A stretch of DNA of 64,000 nt from Streptomyces sp. BK340 (GTDB taxonomy: Bacteria > Actinomycetota > Actinomycetes > Streptomycetales > Streptomycetaceae), in contig NZ_VISR01000014.1 in the NCBI RefSeq assembly GCF_007827595.1, positions 1 through 64,000 on the forward strand, read 5' to 3'. Below are positions 27,766 through 35,817 of this stretch, in pieces; the first letter of the stretch is position 1; the number at the start of each line of letters is the position of its first letter. Under the pieces are notes generated by a model. That model was not told the DNA's origin, searched no databases, and saw only the letters and a program-made list of their open reading frames with translations. The position numbers and the translations under genes are program-made.

Positions 27766-28941
27766 GTGAATGAGTCGACATTTTCTCCCGGGGGTGGTCA
27801 ACCAGGAATGCCTGTACGGGGCCAGGGCTCCGCGGGATTCGAGGCTGTCGGCTCCGTAGCTGTGCGCACCTTCGCAGCCCACCAGAGTCCGGGTCAGCAG
27901 ACCGCCCGGACAGCACACCAGAGCATGGATGGCCATCACGTGAACGCCATGGCCGGCGACGGAAGTGGCGCGCCCCACAACCACTTCGCCGACTACGACG
28001 AACTGCCCGAGGGGCACTTCTACGACCCCGACGCCGAATACGAGCCGGACCCGGAGTACGCGGCCACGCTCGCGCCCGACGCTGCCCGTCAGCGCCGTGA
28101 GCGCGTCGGCCCGACCGGACGCCCGCTGCCGTACTTCCCGATCCCGGGCCCGCTGACCGACCACGGCCCCGCGAAGATCATCGCGATGTGCAACCAGAAG
28201 GGCGGCGTCGGCAAGACGACGTCGACCATCAACCTGGGTGCCGCGCTCGCGGAGTACGGCCGGCGCGTGCTGCTCGTGGACTTCGACCCGCAGGGCGCGC
28301 TGTCGGTGGGTCTCGGTGTCAACCCGATGGAGCTCGACCTCACCGTCTACAACCTGCTCATGGAGCGGGGCATGTCCGCGGACGAGGTCCTGCTGAAGAC
28401 CGCGGTCCCCAACATGGACCTGCTGCCGTCCAACATCGACCTGTCGGCCGCAGAGGTCCAGCTGGTCTCCGAGGTCGCGCGCGAGTCGACGCTGCAGCGG
28501 GCCCTGAAGCCCCTGCTGCCCGACTACGACTACATCGTGATCGACTGTCAGCCCTCGCTCGGCCTGCTCACGGTCAACGCGCTGACGGCCGCCCACAAGG
28601 TGATCGTCCCCCTGGAGTGCGAGTTCTTCGCCCTCCGCGGTGTCGCGCTGCTCACCGAGACCATCGAGAAGGTCCAGGAGCGGCTCAACCCCGAGCTGGA
28701 ACTGGACGGCATCCTGGCCACGATGTACGACTCGCGCACGGTCCACAGCCGCGAGGTGCTGGCCCGTGTGGTCGAGGCGTTCGACGACCACGTCTACCAC
28801 ACGGTCATCGGCCGCACGGTCCGCTTCCCGGAGACCACGGTCGCCGGTGAGCCGATCACCACGTACGCCTCCAACTCCGTCGGTGCCGCCGCCTATCGCC
28901 AGCTCGCCAGGGAGGTGCTCGCCCGGTGTCACGCCGAGTGA
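27766..28941 (+). CDS. ParA-family chromosome partitioning ATPase
   Basis: A 391-residue Walker-type ATPase. The deviant Walker A NQKGGVGKTTS lies near residues 143-153, VDFDPQGAL is the A' motif and YIVIDCQPSLG the Walker B region. The first ~140 residues are low-complexity, His/Gln/Asp/Pro-rich and probably disordered. GTG 27766 follows a perfect AAGGAGGT (27748-27755). It lacks the DNA-binding domain of P1-type ParA. In Streptomyces the oriC-linked parAB is separate, so this is a second ParA. It overlaps an RHH gene and lies upstream of scpA and scpB, as in M. tuberculosis (Rv1708-Rv1710). Confidence 0.92.
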   Translation: MNESTFSPGGGQPGMPVRGQGSAGFEAVGSVAVRTFAAHQSPGQQTARTAHQSMDGHHVNAMAGDGSGAPHNHFADYDELPEGHFYDPDAEYEPDPEYAATLAPDAARQRRERVGPTGRPLPYFPIPGPLTDHGPAKIIAMCNQKGGVGKTTSTINLGAALAEYGRRVLLVDFDPQGALSVGLGVNPMELDLTVYNLLMERGMSADEVLLKTAVPNMDLLPSNIDLSAAEVQLVSEVARESTLQRALKPLLPDYDYIVIDCQPSLGLLTVNALTAAHKVIVPLECEFFALRGVALLTETIEKVQERLNPELELDGILATMYDSRTVHSREVLARVVEAFDDHVYHTVIGRTVRFPETTVAGEPITTYASNSVGAAAYRQLAREVLARCHAE

Positions 28942-29477
28942 GTCTGCCCGGGGCCGACGAGCTGTTCCGTACGACAGGGGGGATGGCGCTCCAGCCGTCC
29001 ACGCCCCGGCGCACGGCCAACGGCGAGGCCCGGGTGCCGGCTCCCGCGGGGGAGAGCGACGAGGTGGCCGCCGCCGAGGACGCACCGCCGTCGGTGCCCG
29101 TCCAGGGCGGTGACGGAGAGGGCGCCGAGCATGTCGCGGCGGAGGCGGAACCGGCCGAGGCCGGCGAGTCCCGCACGCGGCCGGCCCGGCGCCAGGCCGA
29201 GCAGGAAGGTTCTGCCGCCGCCGCGCAGCCCCGCAAGCGGGGACGGGCGGCGGCCCGGCGGCCCAGTGGGCGCGAGCGGCACGACGAGAAGATCACCGTG
29301 TACGTCTCCGCCGAGGAGCTGATGGACCTCGAGCACGCGCGACTGGTCCTGAGAGGCGAGCACGGGCTGGCCGTCGACCGTGGCCGCATCGTCCGCGAGG
29401 CGGTGGCCGTCGTCCTGGCCGACCTGGAGTCCCGAGGGGACGCGAGCATCCTGGTGCGCAGGCTGCGGGGTCGGTAG
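28926..29477 (+). CDS. RHH-type putative DNA-binding protein, possible ParA partner
   Basis: A 183-residue protein starting at GTG 28926, overlapping the parA 3' end by 16 bases. Residues ~1-120 are Ala/Glu/Pro/Arg-rich and probably disordered. Residues ~123-175 look like a ribbon-helix-helix fold: a beta strand KITVYVSAEEL, then a helix with a hydrophobic heptad (LMDLEHARLVL), then a recognition-type helix VDRGRIVREAVAVVLADL. Such proteins often bind centromere-like repeats as partners of ParA ATPases. Its position between parA and scpA makes it the natural candidate; direct evidence is lacking. Confidence 0.7.
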   Translation: MSRRVSLPGADELFRTTGGMALQPSTPRRTANGEARVPAPAGESDEVAAAEDAPPSVPVQGGDGEGAEHVAAEAEPAEAGESRTRPARRQAEQEGSAAAAQPRKRGRAAARRPSGRERHDEKITVYVSAEELMDLEHARLVLRGEHGLAVDRGRIVREAVAVVLADLESRGDASILVRRLRGR

Positions 29478-29515
29478 TCGGCGTCGCGGGCCGTAAGCGG
29501 TAGCCTGCGACGGCC

Positions 29516-30733
29516 ATGACCTCGAACGACGCTCCCGCCCCCGGCCCCGCGGCCGGCCGCAGACGTGCGCTCGGACGGGGTCCGGGGACCACACGGCCCG
29601 AACGACCCGAGGCCACGGCGCCGCCGATCGCGGAACCAGTGGAACCAGCGGCACCGCTGGACGCTGCCGAGTCGGAGCCCGTTGCGCTGCTGGACGCTGC
29701 GGAGCCGGAGGACGAAGAGCCGCTTGCAGCCGCCGAGACCGAGTCCGTAGCACCGCTGGAAGCTGCCGAGACCGAGCCCGAGCCCGAGGCCGAGACCGAG
29801 CCTGGGCCTGAGTCCGAGACCCGGCCCGAGGTCGTGGCTTCGCTGATGGTCGTGGAGCCGGAACCGGAGCCGGAGCGCGTGGCTTCGCCGGTGGCTGCCG
29901 AGCCCGAGGGCACCACCCCCTCCGACGGCGTCTTCAAGGTCCGGCTCTCCAACTTCGAGGGCCCCTTCGACCTTCTCCTCCAGCTCATCTCGAAGCACAA
30001 GCTGGACGTCACCGAGGTCGCGCTCTCCAAGGTGACCGACGAGTTCATGGCACACATCCGGGCCATGGGGCCGGACTGGGACCTGGACCAGACGACCGAG
30101 TTCCTCGTCGTCGCCGCCACCCTGCTGGACCTCAAGGCGGCCCGGCTGCTGCCCACTGCCGAGGTCGAGGACGAGGCCGACCTCGCGCTGCTGGAGGCCC
30201 GGGACCTGCTGTTCGCGCGGCTGCTGCAGTACCGCGCCTACAAGCAGATCGCCGACATCTTCAACCAGCGCCTGGACGAGGAGGCCCGCCGCTACCCGCG
30301 GACCGTCGGCCTGGAGCCCCAGCACGCCGAGCTGCTGCCCGAGGTCGTCATCAGCATCGGCCCCGAAGGCTTCGCCAGGCTCGCCGTCAAGGCGATGCAG
30401 CCCAAGGCCAAGCCGCAGGTGTACGTGGACCACATCCACGCCCCGCTGGTGAGCGTGCAGGAGCAGGCGGGCATCGTGGTCGCGCGGCTCAGAGAACTCG
30501 GCGAGGCCAGCTTCCGCGCGCTGGTGGAGGACACCGACGACACCCTCACGGTCGTGGCCCGCTTCCTCGCGCTGCTGGAGCTGTACCGCGAGAAGGCCGT
30601 GGCCCTGGAGCAGGAGACCGCGCTCGGCGACCTGCTGGTGCGCTGGACCGGCGGCGACGGGGACGCGGCGCCGATGGTCACCGACGAGTTCGACCGGCCG
30701 CCCGAGGAGCCCAAGGAGGAGAAGAAGGCATGA
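29516..30733 (+). CDS. scpA: segregation and condensation protein A
   Basis: A 405-residue kleisin. Residues ~1-138 are an unusually long Glu/Pro/Ala-rich acidic tail. The conserved ScpA region begins with FKVRLSNFEGPFDLLLQLISKHKLDVTEVALS and includes DLDQTTEFLVVAATLLDLKAARLLP, the SMC-neck-binding part. The C-terminal winged helix, which caps the SMC head, follows TLTVVARFLALLELY. ATG 29516 is the only reasonable start. It is coupled to scpB by an ATGA overlap. ScpA and ScpB with SMC organise the chromosome. Confidence 0.95.
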   Translation: MTSNDAPAPGPAAGRRRALGRGPGTTRPERPEATAPPIAEPVEPAAPLDAAESEPVALLDAAEPEDEEPLAAAETESVAPLEAAETEPEPEAETEPGPESETRPEVVASLMVVEPEPEPERVASPVAAEPEGTTPSDGVFKVRLSNFEGPFDLLLQLISKHKLDVTEVALSKVTDEFMAHIRAMGPDWDLDQTTEFLVVAATLLDLKAARLLPTAEVEDEADLALLEARDLLFARLLQYRAYKQIADIFNQRLDEEARRYPRTVGLEPQHAELLPEVVISIGPEGFARLAVKAMQPKAKPQVYVDHIHAPLVSVQEQAGIVVARLRELGEASFRALVEDTDDTLTVVARFLALLELYREKAVALEQETALGDLLVRWTGGDGDAAPMVTDEFDRPPEEPKEEKKA

Positions 30734-31383
30734 GCGAGGAGACCGCGGAACGCCCGGCGGGACTCCGTACCGTCGCCGATCTCGACCTCAGGCCCGCCCT
30801 GGAGGCGGTCCTCATGGTCGTGGACGAGCCCGCGACCGAGGAGCACCTGGCCAGGATCCTGGAACGGCCGAAGCGGCAGATCGCGGACGCGCTGCGGGAA
30901 CTGGCCGACGACTACACCGTGCAGGGCCGGGGCTTCGAGCTGCGGTTCGTCGCGGGCGGCTGGCGCTTCTACAGCCGCGCCGCGTACGCGCCCGCCGTCG
31001 AGCGGCTCGTGCTGGACGGCCAGACGGCCCGCCTGACCCAGGCGGCACTGGAGACGCTGGCCGTCGTCGCCTACCGCCAGCCCGTCAGCCGCAGCCGCGT
31101 CTCCGCCGTGCGCGGAGTCAACTGCGACGGTGTGATGCGCACCCTCCTGCAGCGCGGTCTGGTCGAGGAGGCGGGCACGGAACCCGAAACAGGTGCGATC
31201 CTGTACAGGACGACGAACTACTTCTTGGAGCGGATGGGCCTGCGCGGCCTGGATGAGCTCCCGGAGCTCGCGCCCTTCCTGCCGGAGGCGGAGGCGATCG
31301 AGGCCGAGACCCAGGAGGGCGTACCGTCGTTCGATCCGGACGCTCCGGATTCCGAGGACGCAGACGACAAGACGGAACTTTGA
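30730..31383 (+). CDS. scpB: segregation and condensation protein B
   Basis: A 217-residue protein with two winged-helix domains that binds the ScpA linker. Conserved sequence includes ALEAVLMVVDEPATEEHLARIL at the N-terminus and LTQAALETLAVVAYRQPVSRSRVSAVRGVNCDGVMRTLLQRGLVEEAG in the second domain. An acidic C-terminal tail ends in DSEDADDKTEL. It starts at ATG 30730, overlapping the scpA stop, and ends within one base of the pseudouridine synthase gene. Confidence 0.95.
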   Translation: MSEETAERPAGLRTVADLDLRPALEAVLMVVDEPATEEHLARILERPKRQIADALRELADDYTVQGRGFELRFVAGGWRFYSRAAYAPAVERLVLDGQTARLTQAALETLAVVAYRQPVSRSRVSAVRGVNCDGVMRTLLQRGLVEEAGTEPETGAILYRTTNYFLERMGLRGLDELPELAPFLPEAEAIEAETQEGVPSFDPDAPDSEDADDKTEL

Positions 31384-32504
31384 TGCGAAGCAGTAGCGGC
31401 AGGAACAGCAGCGGAAACAACGGCGGGAGCCGTGGTGGCAACAGCGGCGGCCGCGGCGGGAGCAGCGGTGGCCGCGGTAATTACCGCGGCGCCGGGAACG
31501 CCCGCGACGACAGTCAGGGCGGCCGGCCGAAGAAGCCGCGCCCGGAGGAGCGGCGCTACGACGTAGGCCCCGGCGCCACTCAGGACGGCCCGAAGTCGGG
31601 TCGTGGCGCTTCGGCGCGCGGCGGCGCCAAGGGCGGGCCCAGGCAGAGCCAGGGCACCGGGCGCGGCCGTACGGCTCCGGCGAGTTCCCGTGAGTACGAC
31701 GCCCGCGCCGAGGAGCGCAACCGCGAGCGCTACGCGGGCAAGAAGGACGTCAAGCTGCCCAAGACCTTCCCGGGGGCCGAGCAGGAGGGCGAGCGGCTGC
31801 AGAAGGTCCTCGCGCGCGCGGGCTACGGCTCCCGGCGTGCCTGCGAGGAGCTGATCGAGCAGGCCCGCGTCGAGATCAACGGCGAGATCGTCCTGGAGCA
31901 GGGCCGCCGTGTCGACCCGGAGAAGGACGAGGTCAAGGTCGACGGCCTGACCGTGGCGACCCAGTCGTACCAGTTCTTCTCGCTGAACAAGCCCGCCGGT
32001 GTCGTCTCGACGATGGAGGACCCCGAGGGCCGCCAGTGCCTCGGTGACTACGTCACCAACCGCGAGACCCGGCTCTTCCACGTCGGACGGCTCGACACCG
32101 AGACCGAGGGCGTCATCCTGCTCACCAACCACGGCGAGCTGGCGCACCGGCTGACCCACCCGAAGTACGGCGTGAAGAAGACCTACCTCGCCGCCATCGT
32201 GGGCCCGATCCCGCGTGACCTCGGCAAGCGCCTGAAGGACGGCATCCAGCTGGAGGACGGCTACGCGCGCGCGGACCACTTCCGGGTCGTCGAGCAGACC
32301 GGCAAGAACTACCTGGTCGAGGTGACCCTGCACGAGGGCCGCAAGCACATCGTGCGGCGCATGCTCGCCGAGGCCGGCTTCCCGGTCGAGAAGCTGGTGC
32401 GCACCTCCTTCGGCCCGATCACCCTGGGCGACCAGAAGTCGGGCTGGCTGCGCCGCCTGTCCAACACCGAGGTCGGGATGCTCATGAAGGAGGTCGACCT
32501 CTAG
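31383..32504 (+). CDS. rluB: rRNA pseudouridine synthase (RsuA/RluB family)
   Basis: A 373-residue enzyme. Residues ~1-135 are Gly/Ser/Arg/Asn-rich, an RNA-binding-like disordered tail. The S4 domain (~136-185) begins ERLQKVLARAGYGSRRACEELI. The catalytic domain has FSLNKPAGVVSTM and the catalytic Asp in HVGRLDTETEGVILLTN. ATG 31383 overlaps the scpB stop by one base (TGATG); a TTG at 31380 would add one residue. Modification of 23S rRNA is the usual role, inferred from family. The scpA-scpB-rluB order is widely conserved. Confidence 0.93.
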   Translation: MRSSSGRNSSGNNGGSRGGNSGGRGGSSGGRGNYRGAGNARDDSQGGRPKKPRPEERRYDVGPGATQDGPKSGRGASARGGAKGGPRQSQGTGRGRTAPASSREYDARAEERNRERYAGKKDVKLPKTFPGAEQEGERLQKVLARAGYGSRRACEELIEQARVEINGEIVLEQGRRVDPEKDEVKVDGLTVATQSYQFFSLNKPAGVVSTMEDPEGRQCLGDYVTNRETRLFHVGRLDTETEGVILLTNHGELAHRLTHPKYGVKKTYLAAIVGPIPRDLGKRLKDGIQLEDGYARADHFRVVEQTGKNYLVEVTLHEGRKHIVRRMLAEAGFPVEKLVRTSFGPITLGDQKSGWLRRLSNTEVGMLMKEVDL

Positions 32505-32525
32505 GAGGCGCCTGAATGGCGTTCT

Positions 32526-32560
32526 GACGGCCGGTCCCGGGTTCTCCGGGACCGGCCGTC
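32526..32560 (+). terminator. scp-rluB operon terminator
   Basis: Perfect 15-bp stem (32526-32540 with 32546-32560, loop GTTCT), 22 bases after the rluB stop. No T-run. Confidence 0.82.
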
Positions 32561-32635
32561 GGCGTATCCGGGAACGGGGCGCCAGGGAGCCCTCAGGGGC
32601 TTGCGGATCGCGGAGCGGCGGCTTTATGGTCGTAG

Positions 32636-32648
32636 CGACTATTAGTCG
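32636..32648. promoter_or_regulatory. palindrome CGACTATTAGTCG, candidate NrtR operator
   Basis: A perfect 6+1+6 inverted repeat 54 bases upstream of the NrtR-like ATG and after the rluB terminator, in a locally AT-rich patch. NrtR regulators commonly repress their own operon, so this is the obvious candidate binding site. Confidence 0.5.
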
Positions 32649-32701
32649 GGCTGACAACAGGACCGGCCGTCGAGGCCGGCCCCTGAGGGGGTGACCGGGA
32701 C

Positions 32702-33421
32702 ATGGAGGGCTACGACAAGTACGCCTACGAACCCTTCGCCGTCACCGTCGACCTCGCCGTCCTCACGCTCCGCGCCGGTGCCCTGCACGTGCTGCTGGTC
32801 GAGCGCGGGCAGGAGCCGTACGCCGGCCAGTGGGCGCTGCCCGGCGGCTTCCTGCTGCCCGACGAGTCCGCGGAGACGGCGGCCCGGCGCGAACTCGCCG
32901 AGGAGACCGGGCTCGACGACGTCTCCGGGCTGCACCTGGAGCAGCTGCGCACCTACAGCGAGCCCGGCCGCGACCCCCGGATGCGGGTCGTGTCCGTAGC
33001 CTTCACAGCGCTGCTGCCCGAGCCTCCCGAGCCGCGCGGCGGCGGTGACGCGGCCCAGGCCCGCTGGCTGCCGTACGACTCCGCCCGGCCGCTCGCCTTC
33101 GACCACGAACGGATCCTGGCCGACGCCCACGAGCGGATCGGCGGCCGGCTGGAGAACAGCTGCGTCGCCACCGCCTTCTGCCCGCCCGAGTTCACCCTCG
33201 GCGAGCTGCAGCAGGTCTACGAGACGGTGTGGGGCACGGCCCTGGACCGCCCCAACTTCCGCCGCAAGGTGCTTGCCACGCCCGGGTTCGTGGAGCCCGT
33301 CCCCGGCGCCGCCCGGCTGACCGGAGGCCGCGGCAAGCCGGCCGCGCTCTACCGCGCGGGCGCCGCCACCACCCTGCACCCGCCCCTCCTCCGACCGTCC
33401 CGGGAAGGACGCCCCGCATGA
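32702..33421 (+). CDS. nrtR: NrtR-like Nudix-related transcriptional regulator
   Basis: A 239-residue two-domain protein. Residues ~10-145 form a Nudix fold with WALPGGFLLPDESAETAARRELAEETGL, in which the Nudix Glu residues are mostly kept. Residues ~160-225 form a winged helix (FTLGELQQVYETVWGTALDRPNFRRKVL) that binds DNA. NrtR proteins sense ADP-ribose and control NAD metabolism genes. ATG 32702 follows a GGGGG-type site. The downstream ADP-ribosylglycohydrolase gene overlaps by ATGA, supporting an ADP-ribose/NAD theme. A plain Nudix hydrolase with an extra domain is the alternative. Confidence 0.82.
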   Translation: MEGYDKYAYEPFAVTVDLAVLTLRAGALHVLLVERGQEPYAGQWALPGGFLLPDESAETAARRELAEETGLDDVSGLHLEQLRTYSEPGRDPRMRVVSVAFTALLPEPPEPRGGGDAAQARWLPYDSARPLAFDHERILADAHERIGGRLENSCVATAFCPPEFTLGELQQVYETVWGTALDRPNFRRKVLATPGFVEPVPGAARLTGGRGKPAALYRAGAATTLHPPLLRPSREGRPA

Positions 33422-34440
33422 CCACGTTCCACGCGAGCAAGCGCCCCGCCTCCGGATCCCTGATCGGACTCGCCCTCGGGGACGCCCTCGGCTTCCCGAC
33501 CGAGTTCAACGACGTGCCCTCGATCCTGGCCAAGTGCGGCCCCTGGCGGGAGATGGAGCTGCCGCGGCGCGCCATCGTCTCCGACGACACCCAGATGACC
33601 CTCGCCTTCGGGCGCGCCCTCAGGACCGCCATGGACCGTGGTGTGCTCGCCCCGCAGCGGCTGGAACGGCCGCTGCGCGAGGAGTTCGTGGACTGGTACC
33701 AGTCGCCGGAGAACAACCGGGCCCCCGGCCGCACCTGCATGACCGCGTGCAGTCTGCTGAAGGAGGAGGGCCGGCTCTGGCAGGACGCCAGCCAGATCGG
33801 CTCCAAGGGCTGCGGCGCCAACATGCGCGTCGCCCCCGTCGGGCTCGCCCCCGGCCTCAGCGACGAACAGCGCGCCGGCGCGGCCCAGTTGCAGTCCGCG
33901 CTCACCCACGGACACCCCACCGCGCTGGCCGCCTCCGACCTGACCGCCCGCGCCGTCCACCTGCTCGCCCGGGGCACCGACCCGGCCGGACTCGTCGGAC
34001 AGCTGCGCTCGTACGCCCACGACAACCGCAGCCGCTACCACCGGACCTGGCTCGGCGACCTGTGGACCCGTTCCCAGGACCCTGGCCCCGAGCACTTCGT
34101 CGGGCGCGGCTGGGACGAGTGCCTGCAGATCCTCGACCGCGTCGAGGAGGCCGTGCGCACCGTCTCCCCGGAGACCGACCCGTGCCTGGCCACCGGAGCG
34201 GGCTGGATCGCCGAGGAAGCCTTCGCCACCGGGCTGCTGTGCTTCCTGCTCTTCCCCGACGAGCCCCTCACCGCCCTGCGCCGGGCCGCCTGCTCCTCGG
34301 GCGACTCGGACTCGATCGCCTGTCTCGCCGGCGCCTTCGCGGGCGCCTGGCTGGGCGCGGACGCCTGGCCCACCGAGTGGGCCGACCGGATCGAGTACCG
34401 GGGGGACCTGTTGGCCCTGGGAGCGCTCTGGGACGCCTAG
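33418..34440 (+). CDS. ADP-ribosylglycohydrolase (DraG/ARH family)
   Basis: A 340-residue cytoplasmic hydrolase that removes ADP-ribose from modified targets. Metal-binding motifs are SLIGLALGDALGFPTEF near the start, SDDTQMTLAFG (~residues 48-58) and, near the C-terminus, CSSGDSDSIACLAGAFAGAWLG, giving the two Mg sites of the ARH fold. The start ATG overlaps the NrtR stop, so the pair is a translationally coupled operon. The target could be protein, nucleic acid or free ADP-ribose derivatives; sequence alone does not decide. Confidence 0.9.
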   Translation: MTTFHASKRPASGSLIGLALGDALGFPTEFNDVPSILAKCGPWREMELPRRAIVSDDTQMTLAFGRALRTAMDRGVLAPQRLERPLREEFVDWYQSPENNRAPGRTCMTACSLLKEEGRLWQDASQIGSKGCGANMRVAPVGLAPGLSDEQRAGAAQLQSALTHGHPTALAASDLTARAVHLLARGTDPAGLVGQLRSYAHDNRSRYHRTWLGDLWTRSQDPGPEHFVGRGWDECLQILDRVEEAVRTVSPETDPCLATGAGWIAEEAFATGLLCFLLFPDEPLTALRRAACSSGDSDSIACLAGAFAGAWLGADAWPTEWADRIEYRGDLLALGALWDA

Positions 34441-34447
34441 GCCCACG

Positions 34448-35118
34448 ATGGACGGCCTCGACATGGACCTGACGCCGGTGATCGCCGAACAGCCCGACCC
34501 TCCTGCAGTGCCTCAAGGGCCTGGGGGTACCCCCAGCTGTTCGCGACCGTCTCCGCAGCGCACCTCTACGGCTTCCCGTCCCAGGACTCCGACCTGGACC
34601 TGCGCGACGCCCACCTGCTGCCCGTCGCCGACCTGGTGGGGCTGCGCGAGCCGGAGGAGACGCGGTCGCTGGCGTGGGTGCGGTTCGGTGTAGAGATGGA
34701 TCTCGTCACCCACCACGTGCGCAAGTTCGTCCGGCTGATGCTCCGGCGCAACGGCCATGTGCTGGAGCAGCTGCTCTCTCCCCCGGTCGCGCACACCACC
34801 GAGGAGCACCGGGAGCTGATCGCCCTGGTGCCGGGCGTGCTCACCGGTCACCACGCCCACCACTACCGCGAGGTGCAGGCCCGTCTGCCCACGCTCCTGG
34901 AGCAGGTGGACGCACCCGGCTGCCTGCCCGAGCTGACAGCCGCCAAGGCGGAGCAGGAGCACGGCAGCGCCGACGTCGAGCACGCGCGTGTGGCGGCCGA
35001 CGTGGAGCGGCTGCACGCCGTGCTCGACGCGGCGCAGGCCGCCTCAGCCCTGCCCGACGCGCCCAGCGCGCACGCCGCCCTGCACGACTTCGTGGTGCGC
35101 GTCCGGCGGGCAGGCTGA
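34448..35118 (+). pseudogene. nucleotidyltransferase, broken by a small insertion and an internal deletion
   Basis: The frame opens at ATG 34448 (MDGLDMDLTPVIAEQPDP) but is thrown out of frame after ~17 codons by ~35 bases carrying a 16-bp palindrome (34521-34536). The family sequence resumes in another frame at 34537: LFATVSAAHLYGFPSQDSDLDLRD, containing the nucleotidyltransferase G-F-x-x-x-D-S-D-x-D motif. It reads through to 35118. Within it, HHYR at ~34859-34870 is joined directly to EVQARLPTLLEQVD; the convergent paralog has about 35-40 more residues at this place (the GTFARY...LLRTGE region), so an in-frame deletion seems present too. An internal ATG at 34636 would give a 160-residue fragment without the catalytic motif. 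Probably non-functional. Confidence 0.7.
34502..34536. repeat. ~35-bp palindromic insertion element
   Basis: The segment between the two parts of the broken nucleotidyltransferase ends in CTGGGGGTACCCCCAG, a perfect 16-bp palindrome (34521-34536). Removing 35 bases joins the two halves in frame (D-P-L-F-A-T-V). The exact boundaries are uncertain by a few bases. It looks like a small REP-like palindromic element; whether it is repeated in the genome cannot be seen here. Confidence 0.5.
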
Positions 35119-35796
35119 CGCACGGCGCACCCGGTGCAGGAAGTCGGCCACGCGCGCGTGGTCCGGCTCCGGCGGCAGCGGGGTGCGGTGCAGGGCCTCC
35201 TCGGACTCGTCCGCGAGCCGGACCATCCACGCCTCGACCTGCGCCCAGGGCACCTCGCCCCGCTTCACCGCCAGCAGCGGGTCCCGCCGGTCGCCGACGT
35301 CGAGCCGCAGCTCTCCGGTGCGCAGCAGGTCGCGGGAGCTCATCAGCAGGCGGAGCAGGTGCATCGCGTGCTTCCAGCGCGGGGCGCCCGTCGTACGGAT
35401 GTCGGCGTCCAGCTTGCGGCGCTGGCCGACGGCGTAGCGGGCGAAGGTGCCGTGGGCGCGCCGGGACAGAAAGGCGCCGCGCAGGGACAGCAGCTCACGG
35501 CCGGTGTCGTCCACGTGCTCCACCAGCGGGGAGTGCAGGCACTCCAGGATGTTCGGGTTGCTGCGCAGCGCCAGCTCGCAGAACCGCTCCAGCTCCCAGG
35601 AGAACCGCTCCTCGCCCGGTCCCTCCACATGCGTGGGCGGCTTCTCGAACCGCCAGAACAGCGGGGTGGGGGCGAGGAAGACGCCCCTGCGGTCGGTGTC
35701 GCTGGTGTCCGTGGCCAGGCCGAAGGCCCGCGATCCCATGACACAGGCGTAGATCGTGTGGTCGCGTACCAGATCCTCGGCGTTCTCGGGCTGCAT
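35044..35796 (-). CDS. nucleotidyltransferase (RlaP / DNA polymerase beta superfamily)
   Basis: A 250-residue protein with an intact minimal nucleotidyltransferase core: GSRAFGLATDTSDTDRRGVF at residues ~20-39 is the G-S-x-x-x-G-L...S-D-x-D-x-x-G motif with both metal Asp residues. Helical middle and C-terminal parts include GTFARYAVGQRRKL and LLMSSRDLLRTGELRL. Relatives named RlaP are linked to RNA repair and ligation loci; the substrate here is unknown. It converges on the broken paralog, its last 75 bases overlapping the paralog's 3' end, so the C-terminal ~25 residues are antisense to that gene and may be a read-on tail. Confidence 0.8.
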   Translation of the reverse strand: MQPENAEDLVRDHTIYACVMGSRAFGLATDTSDTDRRGVFLAPTPLFWRFEKPPTHVEGPGEERFSWELERFCELALRSNPNILECLHSPLVEHVDDTGRELLSLRGAFLSRRAHGTFARYAVGQRRKLDADIRTTGAPRWKHAMHLLRLLMSSRDLLRTGELRLDVGDRRDPLLAVKRGEVPWAQVEAWMVRLADESEEALHRTPLPPEPDHARVADFLHRVRRASACPPDAHHEVVQGGVRAGRVGQG

Positions 35797-35817
35797 TCCC
35801 GGAGCGTACGCGCGCCC

